This document shows, one piece after another, positions 13,247-22,700 of a stretch of 64,000 bases of DNA. Each line of letters opens with the position of its first letter. Position 1 is the first letter of the stretch. Origin of the DNA: Serilophus lunatus (taxonomy: Eukaryota > Chordata > Aves > Passeriformes > Eurylaimidae). The notes beneath the pieces were generated by a model. It was not told where the DNA came from and did no database searches. It saw only the letters and a program-made list of their open reading frames with translations. Made by a program: the position numbers and the translations under genes. The DNA lies in the NCBI GenBank assembly GCA_013399895.1, contig VXBA01000117.1, positions 156,059 through 220,058 on the forward strand, read 5' to 3'.

Positions 13247-15640
13247 AATTCCTTGGTTTTATGGGTGAGTGTAATAGTTTTTAATCCTGATGAGTGGACA
13301 GTAAGTGGGTTGAAATTAAAAAAGAAGAGGCAGATGGTACCCACACCTCCATTGCTACTCCTAAAACACCTATTAGTTAGCAGCCTCTGCTGTTAACATC
13401 TTGGATGTCTGCAGGATAGATGCTACAAATTGCACTGCATCTTACCAGATGATTTTGTGGCACATGGGGTGGTGCAATCTGTTGTACAGTCAAGAAGAGC
13501 ATTGGGCAGCTATTATGGCCCAGGTTAATGAAGCCTAAAACTGTAGAAGTTTGGGTCATGCCCCTTTGATATCCTGAGCCAAACTTTGGGACACTACAGC
13601 TGAGTGGTAAGAATTTGTGTTTCCATTTTACTTCTGTCACTAAAGATTTTAGCTCAGAGTACAAGACGCAGGAAAAAAATACAGGCCTTCCTGGGATTCC
13701 CAGTTTCAAAACTTAGACAAGATAGGGCAGAGCACTTCCATGAGTGCTTTCTTTGGTGCCCTCTCTCCCTGCTCTCCAGCAGGCTAGTCTCATGTTTCTT
13801 TTTCTCCCTCTTCCCTTCCCTTTCCAGAGTGTCCATTTCAATGTATGTTTGACCCTCAATCATTTTTACATATATGATTGAAATTCACCTCTGGAAGAAA
13901 GTCCAAACACCAGCTTGGACACTTCTAGACACTCTTAAACTTTGAGAAGTGAGTCATGTCTATGCTTTGTGGTCTGGTACTGTCCCAAATGAAATCACTG
14001 ACCTCAGTCTGATGATTTCACTCCTGTGTAGGTGAACCTCAAACCACTACTTTGAAAATGAAGCTCATTTTGCTCAGAAGGAGGCTCTTCACCTTTGTGG
14101 CGTACCACATAGTGTCCATATATCAGGGTAATGTGGAAATCCTAATGGTTTTTCAACTTGGTGAGTTACAAGACTCCGAATTTTAGCCCACTAGAAAAGT
14201 AGAACCAAAGCAGCCTTTGAGAAAAGATGCTATTATTACTGCTCTCTAGTTCTCCCATTGATTTATGAGATGGTGTCCCTGTCTACTTTCTGCACCGGAA
14301 ATATGCTCATTTCCAGTGTCATGACAGTTTGTAAAGTGGGTGGTCCATAACTGTATCTCCAAAACACTATTAAACCTTGGGTTGGAGTGTAGCCTGGATA
14401 CAGTGTTACAGTGTTAGCCTGGCTAAAAACTTAACCAGTTCAAAGGGCAAGTGTGCTGCTCACTTGCAAGGCAACGATGATTCAAGAATAGTTTATTTTT
14501 TTCAGACTTCCCATTCATATTCCCCAGTTTGCCTCCAGGTCAGCTGATATACAGATAGATCTTTTACCATCTATTTAAGAGATAACTTTATGGTAGGAGG
14601 TATGGTCTCTTTCCCAGTCCAGGATGTCTCTTCAAAAAGGTCTGTCAGCTTACATGATATAAGATTATTTTTCTAGCCTAAAGCAGTCTTGAAGGCTGAG
14701 GTTGTTTGCCTAGAGGTGTAGTTGTTATTTGCTTTTTTTTCCTAGCCTGCTGAAAGTGTGGGGCAGAGGAGAGGGAAAAGCTGCAGCTGAAAGGCTTTTA
14801 ATCTCTAGTGTTTGGTGTATAGCTAGTTTTGTTATTCTAACCTTGTATATCCATTTTAGGATTGGTGAAGGGATAGAAAATAATTGTAGAGAAGTAATTT
14901 CTTAAACTTATTCCTTGTAGCCAGTCCATCTCTGAACTTCAAGATTCATGTGCGTGTTCCTAGTGCTCAAAAATATATTACTACTTTTGTTTCGTATTCA
15001 TTAGGGATTGAGTCACTCAATATTAATAATCAAATTCCTAGTGATTGATGTGGTCAAGAAAAAACAAACAAACAACAAATTCTCACCACCTACCTGGAGA
15101 TACTCCATTTCATTTTTATATGGAACACATCCCAAACTTTTAGCTCACATTGTATGTCCAGTTGTAACTTCTTGGGCACATCAGTGCACAGTGGTAGCTG
15201 ATGCTCTTTCTATTTTACCAAGCTGACTCAGCATCATGCTGTGACCAAAACAGGTTCTGCATCAGTCATTGAAGAAAAATATTTTTACGGCTTACAGCTT
15301 CAAAGCAGAAGTAGTTAAATAAAACATTTAACTAAAGCCTGGTGAGCTACTGTCAAAATATGTAACAAACTCTCAAGACATGGATGTTGTTTAACAAAGA
15401 ATCTTCTCAATTTTTTGCTCTTGTAAGAAATTTTTTCATTAAACTTGCTCATGTTTAAATGTTGAAGCATCCATAATGTCCTAGGAAGGGTCTAAATACT
15501 TCCCAGTAATGGCTGTACAATCTGAATTTCTCTGAGGGTCCTTGATTTCCTGTTTGGTCCAATATAAATATAAATTTTTTCCTAGATTAGCATACATGGG
15601 GAGCAACAATTAATAAGTGCATGCATGCATAAGTCAGAAA

Positions 15641-15665
15641 TATATATATATATATAAATATATTT
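15641..15665. repeat. (TA)n microsatellite
   Basis: Eight uninterrupted TA units followed by an imperfect aatatatttta extension. It lies just after a catgcatgcat alternating purine-pyrimidine stretch near 15619-15631. It is probably length-variable. Confidence 0.85.
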
Positions 15666-16796
15666 TACAGAAGCATATTAGAGATGAGCAGAAATTTGGA
15701 TTTTTGGTGCTGCTTAAAGAAATAGGACTTCCTTAGTGAATCAATTCCTTGGTCAAAGAAGCCTTTTCGCAGAAAGTAGTTTAAATGGGATTATTGTTTC
15801 CATTTATATCCTTTGTAATGTTGATAAAATCTTCACAGGAACTAAGTGACAGTGTTTGTCAGTAAGAACAACCAAGTTGTGTCCAAGAGTCAAACTGTCT
15901 TTTGATCTCTCAGAATTATCTCCTGAGAACCCTTCTTGAACTCTTCAAAATCAGATTTAATTTTATGTTCTGCCTCCAAAGTCCCTCCTACCTTCTACTC
16001 AATGCCTAAATAAAATAATTTTAGATAGGTAAACATCACCCTTTCATAAGAGGAAAAAAAAAAAAAGGAATACTGTTGTGAGTGTCTGACCCTTCTTTAG
16101 TCGTTTTTCCATTTCTCATTGAAGCAAACAAAACCACGCAGATGTCAAACACTCATGGGAAGGGAGAAAGAGGGGAAGGCTGTTGCTTCTCTTTTTTTAA
16201 TTAAAGAGTAATTCCCAGAGACACCTAACAGAAAAAGCCTCCCATAGTGCACAGGCTCGATAGACATATGAAAGAAGAAGCCTGTTGTTTTAAAATTACT
16301 GTCATAAATATGTGTATATATTTGACAAGTCTATAGTATGCTGCTGCAAAGTTTCGTCTCCTAGTAGCCTTCCAGGAAATGTGTTGGTACATTTGCATCA
16401 ATTGTTCACATCGCTCAAACTCATTGCTGTTGCATCATTAAGTAGAGGAACATGAAGGTGAGTTTAGATTTGTTTAGGAAGCAGAATCCAATGTGTCTTC
16501 CTTCTGTTTGCCTGATATCAGTTCTTGCTGACAGCGTTCTGCAAGGGAATTTCCCTTAGTAAGTAAAGTTCTTATTGAACAAGTGCTTTCTCTGAAGTAT
16601 ATATAGAGAAAAACAGCACTGGTAATGTCAGGCAGAGAAAATAACTCTAAGAGCTCCAACAGGCCTCCCTAAATATTAGCACATGTTCTATGATACAGGG
16701 AATAAGAAAAATAAGTAGTGGTTATAAACCCCCCACATTTTATATGTGTGTTTATATGGGTTTTTTTGTAATCCACAAAGCCAGTATTGTGTTTCA

Positions 16797-17046
16797 CAGA
16801 ATCACGGAATCACAGAATTAAGCCCATCTATCCAGCCTGTCTGTCCCTCTGCAGAGCCCTCTTTCTCTCTAACAGATTGACACTTGCTCCCAAATTGCTG
16901 ACATCTGCAAACCTACTAATGGTGGACTGAATCCCCTCATCCAGATCATCAGTAAAATGTTAAACAGGATTGGGCCCAACACTGATCTCCGGGGGACACC
17001 GCTAGTGACCGGTCACCAACTGGATGTGACACCATTCACCACCACT
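16797..17046 (-). mobile_element. CR1 LINE, internally deleted (tail joined to RT core)
   Basis: Reverse-oriented CR1. It begins with three tail units (cacagaat, cacggaat, cacagaat, 16797-16821), then passes at once into reverse-transcriptase coding sequence (cccatctatccagcctgtct onward). It ends near caccattcaccaccactct at 17046. The roughly 750 bp that separate these two parts in an ordinary CR1 (the end of ORF2 and the 3' UTR, seen in the 37470 copy) are missing. Either the copy lost them after insertion or it was made from a rearranged template. The upstream part of the element is absent, as usual for 5'-truncated CR1. Confidence 0.85.
16835..17040 (-). pseudogene. CR1 ORF2 reverse-transcriptase core remnant
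   Basis: Decayed reverse-transcriptase segment of CR1 ORF2. Read on the minus strand, about 16970-17035 gives a V-N-G-V-T-S-S-W start, then TSGVPRRSVLGPILFN, which matches the RT motif usually written SGVPQGSVLGPILF. An in-frame TGA precedes it. After a frameshift, DDLDEGIQST and then FADVSNLGA follow. The family usually has FADDTKLGG here, so the second catalytic aspartate is replaced by valine (codons at 16900-16911 on the minus strand). Stop, frameshift and lost catalytic residue together show it is dead. Confidence 0.8.
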
Positions 17047-17281
17047 CTTACAGTGTATACTTTATATTTGTAGCTGTAATAAGAGGGCATGAAATTTTGT
17101 AGTATAAAGGAGCAATATGATAATTAGTTCCTTAAATATTTAAATAAAGAAAAGCTGTTGATAGCATGGTGAGCCATGCTCAAATACTATATGAAAAGTA
17201 GCAGAAATTCTGCAGACACTGTATAATTACACAATTTGCTAAGTCTTTGTATTTTGCATTGATGAGACATCATCTTGTGTG

Positions 17282-17296
17282 TATATATATATATAT
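17282..17296. repeat. (TA)n short microsatellite
   Basis: About seven TA units after gtgtg. Short and unremarkable. Confidence 0.8.
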
Positions 17297-17736
17297 GTTT
17301 GCAAATGAAATCAAGCATTCATCATTTGATGCTTCAATTGCTAATTATAATGTAAGAACCAATACAGCAATAAGCATCTACAGTAAATGGAGGCTGACTG
17401 TAGCTCAAAAATAAACTTTCCCCATGCTTGAATCTTACTTCTAGATGGACATAACCCCATTTTTCTTTTTTCTGTCTCCAAATTTTTTTCACTCTGTGTT
17501 ACAAACAGTTCCAGCTGTTGACCCAGCAGTCTTACTTGATTCAAACTGCCATGCTCTGTCATGGCTGTTGAGCCATGAAGGGTATATCCAATCTCCTGCT
17601 TCAGATTTTGACAATAGGAACAAGTAATAAGGAGAGAATCTCCCTCTAACCTTCTGTCTCTGCTTGTAGATTAGCTCTGTTCAAAACATTTGGACTCCAT
17701 CTACATCCTTGGGCTCTCTCTGACTTTTTTCTGTGC

Positions 17737-17755
17737 TTCCACTGGGGGGCTGCTC
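17737..17755 (+). promoter_or_regulatory. CTCF-like motif (weak)
   Basis: The word ttccactggggggctgctc resembles the CTCF core CCACNAGGGGGC, differing mainly by G in place of A just before the G run. CTCF sites mark insulators and loop anchors, and one would be plausible in a gene desert. A single motif match found by eye has a high false-positive rate. Confidence 0.2.
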
Positions 17756-20123
17756 CAGCCACCATCCTTAATGATATATTTCCGTCCCTGAATTCAGAAA
17801 GGACATTGACCCAGATTGTTGTCTTACCTGTTATCAGGGATTCAAAAATAAGGAAAGAGTAATTTTTTTTTCATTTACTTATATCCTTAAAAGTCCATTT
17901 AAACTTATGTTTGTAATATGGGAATGCTACACATTTTTCCTTCTTTTCTCGAGTTGCCTGTCATTTCCTTGCTGACCTTTCAGTACAACAAGCCTGATGA
18001 TTTTTCTTCTTGTTTTCAGTGGGGAAGCTCCAGTACTCCTGGAAATAGAAGTACCTGTGTTAATCAGAAAGTAACTGAACAATTATGAGCACATCCAGAT
18101 TCTTGGGCTGCTATGAAGATTTGGACCAAATTGTACCTTCAAAAGCAAAAATGCAGTTGCTTTAGCTAAACAATCTAATGCAGAGGGGAGAGTAGAGTGT
18201 GCTTTCTGTTATTTTATTAACATTTTTCAGTTTAGGTCCTCAGGAAACCTCTGACCAGTATTTATTTGAAGATGTCTCTGTCCGGGATAATATTATGATT
18301 AGAATAGAAGCAGAAAAAAATAGGTTCTTACTGAAACAAAGTGAAGGACACTTTTTATTTCCCCAGCCTAAAGAATCTCTGAATCCCAAGACATGACTTG
18401 GCAACAACTTGTTATGCTGTCTGCCAAATAATGGCTAGAGATCCAGCAAATCTAGTTATTAAATGAGCTCAGAAGGAAGACCCTGTTTGAAACTGCATAG
18501 AAATATGAGCATTCTGCTCAGCAGAAGACCAAAGATGCAAGGATTATGAACTGCAGTTGCTGAAGCCTCATGTTAACTAAGATCAGAGTCAAAAGCTGGA
18601 GAAGCAGGAGAGAGGAAATGGGTGTTGTTGACGCTTGTGTGCTGCTTTGGCATTCGACCTACTCTTGTTATTGTTACTTTGTTTGGCTTTTAGCTGATAA
18701 ATAAAATATGCCATAGTGTCTAGAAACACAGACAGAAGACAATTCAAATAGTACTGCCTAATTGCTGTGTGGTGCAATTCCTGCTATCTTTTTGGAATTA
18801 AAATGGGAACCAATGCCATTTTATGGACTGGAACTAGCCATAATATAATGGTTTACAGTAATAGACTGTGAATGGAATGGTTGAGGGAAGCATAAAGGCT
18901 TTATTCCTAGGCAAATCCAAGGAATGGCATTTAGACAGTCCAGGGAGTCTGGTCTGTAGCTGAACTGAACTGGCACCATTTGCTAGAGCAGATTGCATAA
19001 GTGCTCCAAAAGGGATGGCAGAGAATAGCTTTCCAACTCCCCAGAGCAGAGGGATCCTATTCAAGGAAGCTGTCTCAGCTGTAAGGGCAGTTTTTCTTCC
19101 ATGTCAATGGTCTGAAAAAAAATCTCTATTTTTCCCTTTGCAATCAAAAGCAAAAGCTGGTTTTTGAAAGACTATTTTAAAAACAGAAGAACTTCAAGTT
19201 TCTAAGGCTTTATCTTCCAAAATTTTAAAGATGGCTCATAAAAACAAAGAGGCACCATACAATTTCTGCGCTGACCCAATATGAAGGATAATTCACTCAC
19301 TATATTATTGCTGGGGAAGATGCAACTTAATTCTGTAACTGTATGACCTCTATGTTTCAATGCTGGAGAGGAAGTGCTGCTTCTTCCTAATGAAATCCTG
19401 TATAGGTGTCATGGACAGAAATCTTGCCAGGAGCAGTGTGGCTGTGCATCTCTAGGTAGGTGTTCAGCAGCTTCTCTACCAGGTCTTCCCAGAGAGATAT
19501 TCATTTTGTGGCTGTGCACTTGGAAAAAGAGGGGAGCCCTGACTGGATGAATTGTCCTGTGGCCCAAAAAAACCCAAAACAACAGAGAAGAGAAGGAGCA
19601 ACAGCTTGTATTCTTCAAGGTTTCTGGGGCAGTAGACCAGGAGAGGCCTCCTATGTCTTTTTTCAGTCTGCTTTGGCTTCCCTTTTTTGCCTGGTGAAGG
19701 AGGGCCTTCACGTGCATAGGGCTTGACTCTGAGCTCAGTCTGGTTTTGAGAATGGCTTTCAAATGTTAGCCAAAAATAGTCATCTGCGCATGTGTATGGG
19801 GAGGCATGGGGGAGGGAGAATTGCTCCCTTGTGCAGTCGCACAGAACAAGCCACAATCTGGCGTGCTTTTGGTTATTAATAGCTAGAATATGGAAGTAGG
19901 GCAAATATTCATCCTGATTTATCCTGACCTGAATAATCCACATAGTCTCCAGGCCATAGACTAGCGATTCTGTCTCTAGCTGTCACATTCCTGAATTTTA
20001 GGAAGTGATATCTGTGACCATTTTGTGTCATGATGATCAATGTCACATTAAAGAGAGAAGCCTGCAGGCAGACGTGTGAGCTGTGTGAGCGCTGCTTGAT
20101 TAGGGAAGCACTGGGGTGGGGAT

Positions 20124-20155
20124 CCTGCTGCCTGTCACTCCTGCTCCCTGTCACT
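20124..20155. repeat. 16-bp tandem duplication
   Basis: Two adjacent 16-bp units, cctgctgcctgtcact (20124-20139) and cctgctccctgtcact (20140-20155), differing at one base. Probably a simple local duplication. Confidence 0.85.
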
Positions 20156-22019
20156 CCACACCGTCTGAGACCATGAGACAAAAGATCCCAAGGGAGAGGT
20201 CACTCTGGCCTGGGGCTGCTCTGCTGAGGAGGGCGGAGCAAGAAAGATGCTCTGAGAGGCAGGTCACAGGCAGAGGAGAGAATCACAGAGCCGTGAAGCA
20301 GCACTGAAGGAAGCAGGGGATGTTAGATTCAGGAGCGGGGAGTGGGAAGTTAAAGAGAGACAGAGGGAGACAGAGAGATGTGCAAAACCCCATACCCCTA
20401 TATTTAATAATTCCTAAGCATGATCAGGGTATTCAATTAGTAGAAAATGAGCTTTTTCTCTCCTTTCTATTTCTAAAAATCATGAATACATTGAATCCCA
20501 TATTTTTGGTCTCTCAGCTTGCAACATGTCATTCTTCACACCTAATTTTGAAATCACAGCAATTTTTTGACCAAATGTGCAAATTCCCCATTGTGGCCTA
20601 CTTGAATTTCTAGCATGTGAAGAAAGACAAACAAAAGGGCATTAACTTTGATAAATTCAGTAAAAAGATGCTGGAAGAGAAGTCAAAAAGTCTCATTTGG
20701 TCAGGTTTCCCACTGACTTCCACACAAACTGACATGATTCTTGAGTGAAGCATGCAAGTTGAAAGATTAGGGTGCACGTTTGTGTCCTCTTATTGGTCTG
20801 AGTTTTATTCTGGCAACAATTTTCTTTTTCTGGATGGGCAGGAAAAAAGCAATAAATATTATTGCTGATTGCATTTTAGAAACTGCAGGCATTAGTTGGA
20901 ACATAGGCCATTTTTTATTAAGGTTAGAAAGAGTATATAGGGAAACAAATTCTTGCCCAGAACTATTGCCCTGATATTAAATCAAGACACAATGTAAGAA
21001 AAAAGACTAAGCATGAAATGAAGACGGGTGTGCTAATAGTCTGCTGTTATTTAAGCCAGCTAACGAACAAACTGATAGCTTCAAATCGCCTAACATTTCG
21101 TATATGTCGAGATATATTTCTGTTCTGGTTTAATGCAGATAAGTAAATACAAGAATGGTTTCAATCAAGCTAATTACTGGAGCTGCAGAGTTTGAGTTAT
21201 ACCCAGAGCAAACTAGTCCACTTGTAAATACTGTGTTTCAGTGCTTGGACTTTAAGTATCAGTATAAAACCTCACAGATAGCCTTCCATGCTGCAGCTAA
21301 GTACATACAGCTAGGCATCTCCTCTGTGTGCCTCCCTTCCCAAGACACAACAGATGAGGAAGCACCAGGTCCGCTGCCTCTTCCCTCCAGATTTCACACT
21401 ATTCCCGCAACAAATGTGAGTCTCCATTCACCTCCCCTTACAGAAAGCTCTCAGCCAGAATACACAAGAGGCAAAGCTGGGCAGAGGAGGCTGCTGACAG
21501 GCGGTGCCAGAGCTGCCGCCTTCCCAACAGCCAGCCCTTGTCTGGGAGCAGACGGCAGTTGTGGCAGCACTCCCTTTCCTCTCACAGCCAGGGAAACCAC
21601 AGGGCCCCAGGTCCTGACCCAGCCAGAGAGGCTGAGATTCCCACAAGCAGGAAAGAGAGCATGCTGGGATTTTCCTGTTTGCTTTTGAAACACAGGTGCT
21701 GGCTATCCGAGTGTTTGTGTGTGTCCCATGGGAAGCATGAACCAGAGCTTGAGCTCTGTGGCTTGGACTTGTATTTGTGAGCCTAGTTTGTCAGCAGTAA
21801 GCTATTCTTGTTGGATTTCCAAGTAAACATCAGACAGATCCTTACCCCTTTGAGCTGTCATAGTCTGCCAAGAAAACTGTCTGAACTTTGAAATTTCTCC
21901 TTTTATTTTCCGCCTTCCTGACCCTGCCTCTGCTACTGACAGCAGGTCCCTCTTGTCAGGGGAATATCCTCCAGGCACAACACAGGGAAATGGAGGAGGG
22001 GAATTTTCACCTCCAGAAA

Positions 22020-22260
22020 TCCTGTTTGGCGAGACAAGGATGTCTGGGCCTGTGAGAGGGACCGCGCAGGCGGCTCTGGGCAGCCAGGGCTCATCGATGA
22101 GACTTTCCCTGAGCCTGCACAAGACCATTTCCCTGGAGAGAGGGGGCAGGGTAGGAGCGTGCGCGTAGCAACAGCGACTTAGTTGACGGGCGATAGCTCA
22201 TTAAGCTGTCACAGCTCTATGGTAACAGCATGGATGGCATCCGCGTCGAAAGCAAACATA
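22020..22260. promoter_or_regulatory. CpG-dense patch, possible small CpG island
   Basis: About 14 CpG dinucleotides fall within 240 bp, in words such as accgcgcaggcgg, gcgtgcgcgtagc, gacgggcgat and ccgcgtcgaa. Most of the window is strongly CpG-depleted. Such patches in vertebrates usually mark unmethylated promoters or active enhancers. A gcgcgtagcaac word contains the AGCAAC half-site of an RFX X-box, and a tgcgca word near 22537-22542 resembles an NRF1 half-site. No downstream gene was recognised, so a noncoding RNA promoter or an orphan CpG island is as likely as a gene start. Confidence 0.4.
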
Positions 22261-22613
22261 CTGGCTTTGATCAAGTTTGCTCTGATTATACTTGTGGAGT
22301 TCAGCTGAGCCTGAGCTCCTCAAAAGCTAGGGACTTCGGAGCTTGAAGAATAAACCCTCTCTCTGCCTCTACAGGCACAGTTTGAACAGGTTTCTTGTTG
22401 TTGTGTCCGGTTCCTGTCGAGGGCTAATGGGGAGGGCCAGCTTCGCCATCCTCTGAAGCTGTGTGCAAGCAGAAGCCTGGGCTTTAGGTTGCCTTGGCCT
22501 GCTTAGTGAGGTTCTGGGAGGCCCTACTCGGCATGGTGCGCATCCGAATACCAGTGAGCCTCTGTGGGCTGTGCGAAGGAATGGGGTTTGAACAGCTTCT
22601 GTTATTTTTGCAT

Positions 22614-22648
22614 GATCCATGTGGATCGCGCACTCCATTACATGGAGT
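22614..22648. repeat. Two adjacent short inverted repeats
   Basis: The first is gatcca-tg-tggatc at 22614-22627 (6-bp arms, 2-bp spacer). The second is actccat-tac-atggagt at 22632-22648 (7-bp arms, 3-bp spacer). The two sit four bases apart. Either could be a dimeric protein site or chance. Confidence 0.6.
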
Positions 22649-22700
22649 CTATGATTGGGAAAAACTAAAAGAATCCTGAAATATCTGGTCCTTCTGGTGG

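Larger units (their letters stand above)
12911..16796. other. Noncoding stretch between two CR1 fragments
   Basis: No gene recognised. It holds a (GTTT)n run at 13224-13246, a purine-rich strand around 13654-13850 when read on the minus strand (which gives low-complexity open frames), a (TA)n run at 15641-15665 and a 13-base A run at 16054-16066. Open frames of up to 110 codons near 13377-13863 overlap each other on both strands and show no family motif, so they are treated as chance. Confidence 0.55.
17047..19399. other. Noncoding stretch, no gene recognised
   Basis: AT-rich DNA with a (TA)n run at 17282-17296. A CTCF-like word lies at about 17737-17755. A 65-codon frame with an acceptor-like upstream sequence lies at 18199-18396 and is treated as a weak exon candidate. 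No RNA gene or repeat family was recognised. Confidence 0.5.
19400..22700. other. GC-richer block with CpG cluster and longest open frame
   Basis: By eye this 3.3-kb block is richer in G+C than its flanks and has more CpG. It contains overlapping long frames on both strands: 155 codons on minus at 19476-19943, 177 codons on plus at 21155-21688, and 148 codons on minus at 22369-22815. None shows a recognisable domain. Long open frames are expected by chance where GC rises and stop codons thin out. Other contents are a 16-bp tandem duplication (20124-20155), a purine-rich stretch (20303-20380), a CpG cluster (22020-22260) and adjacent inverted repeats (22614-22648). It may be a promoter, enhancer or lncRNA region. 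No known repeat was recognised. Confidence 0.45.

Noticed and set aside
19476..19943. 155-codon minus-strand open frame
   Set aside because: It overlaps other open frames on both strands, has no domain, signal peptide or splice context, and lies in GC-richer DNA where long frames arise by chance.
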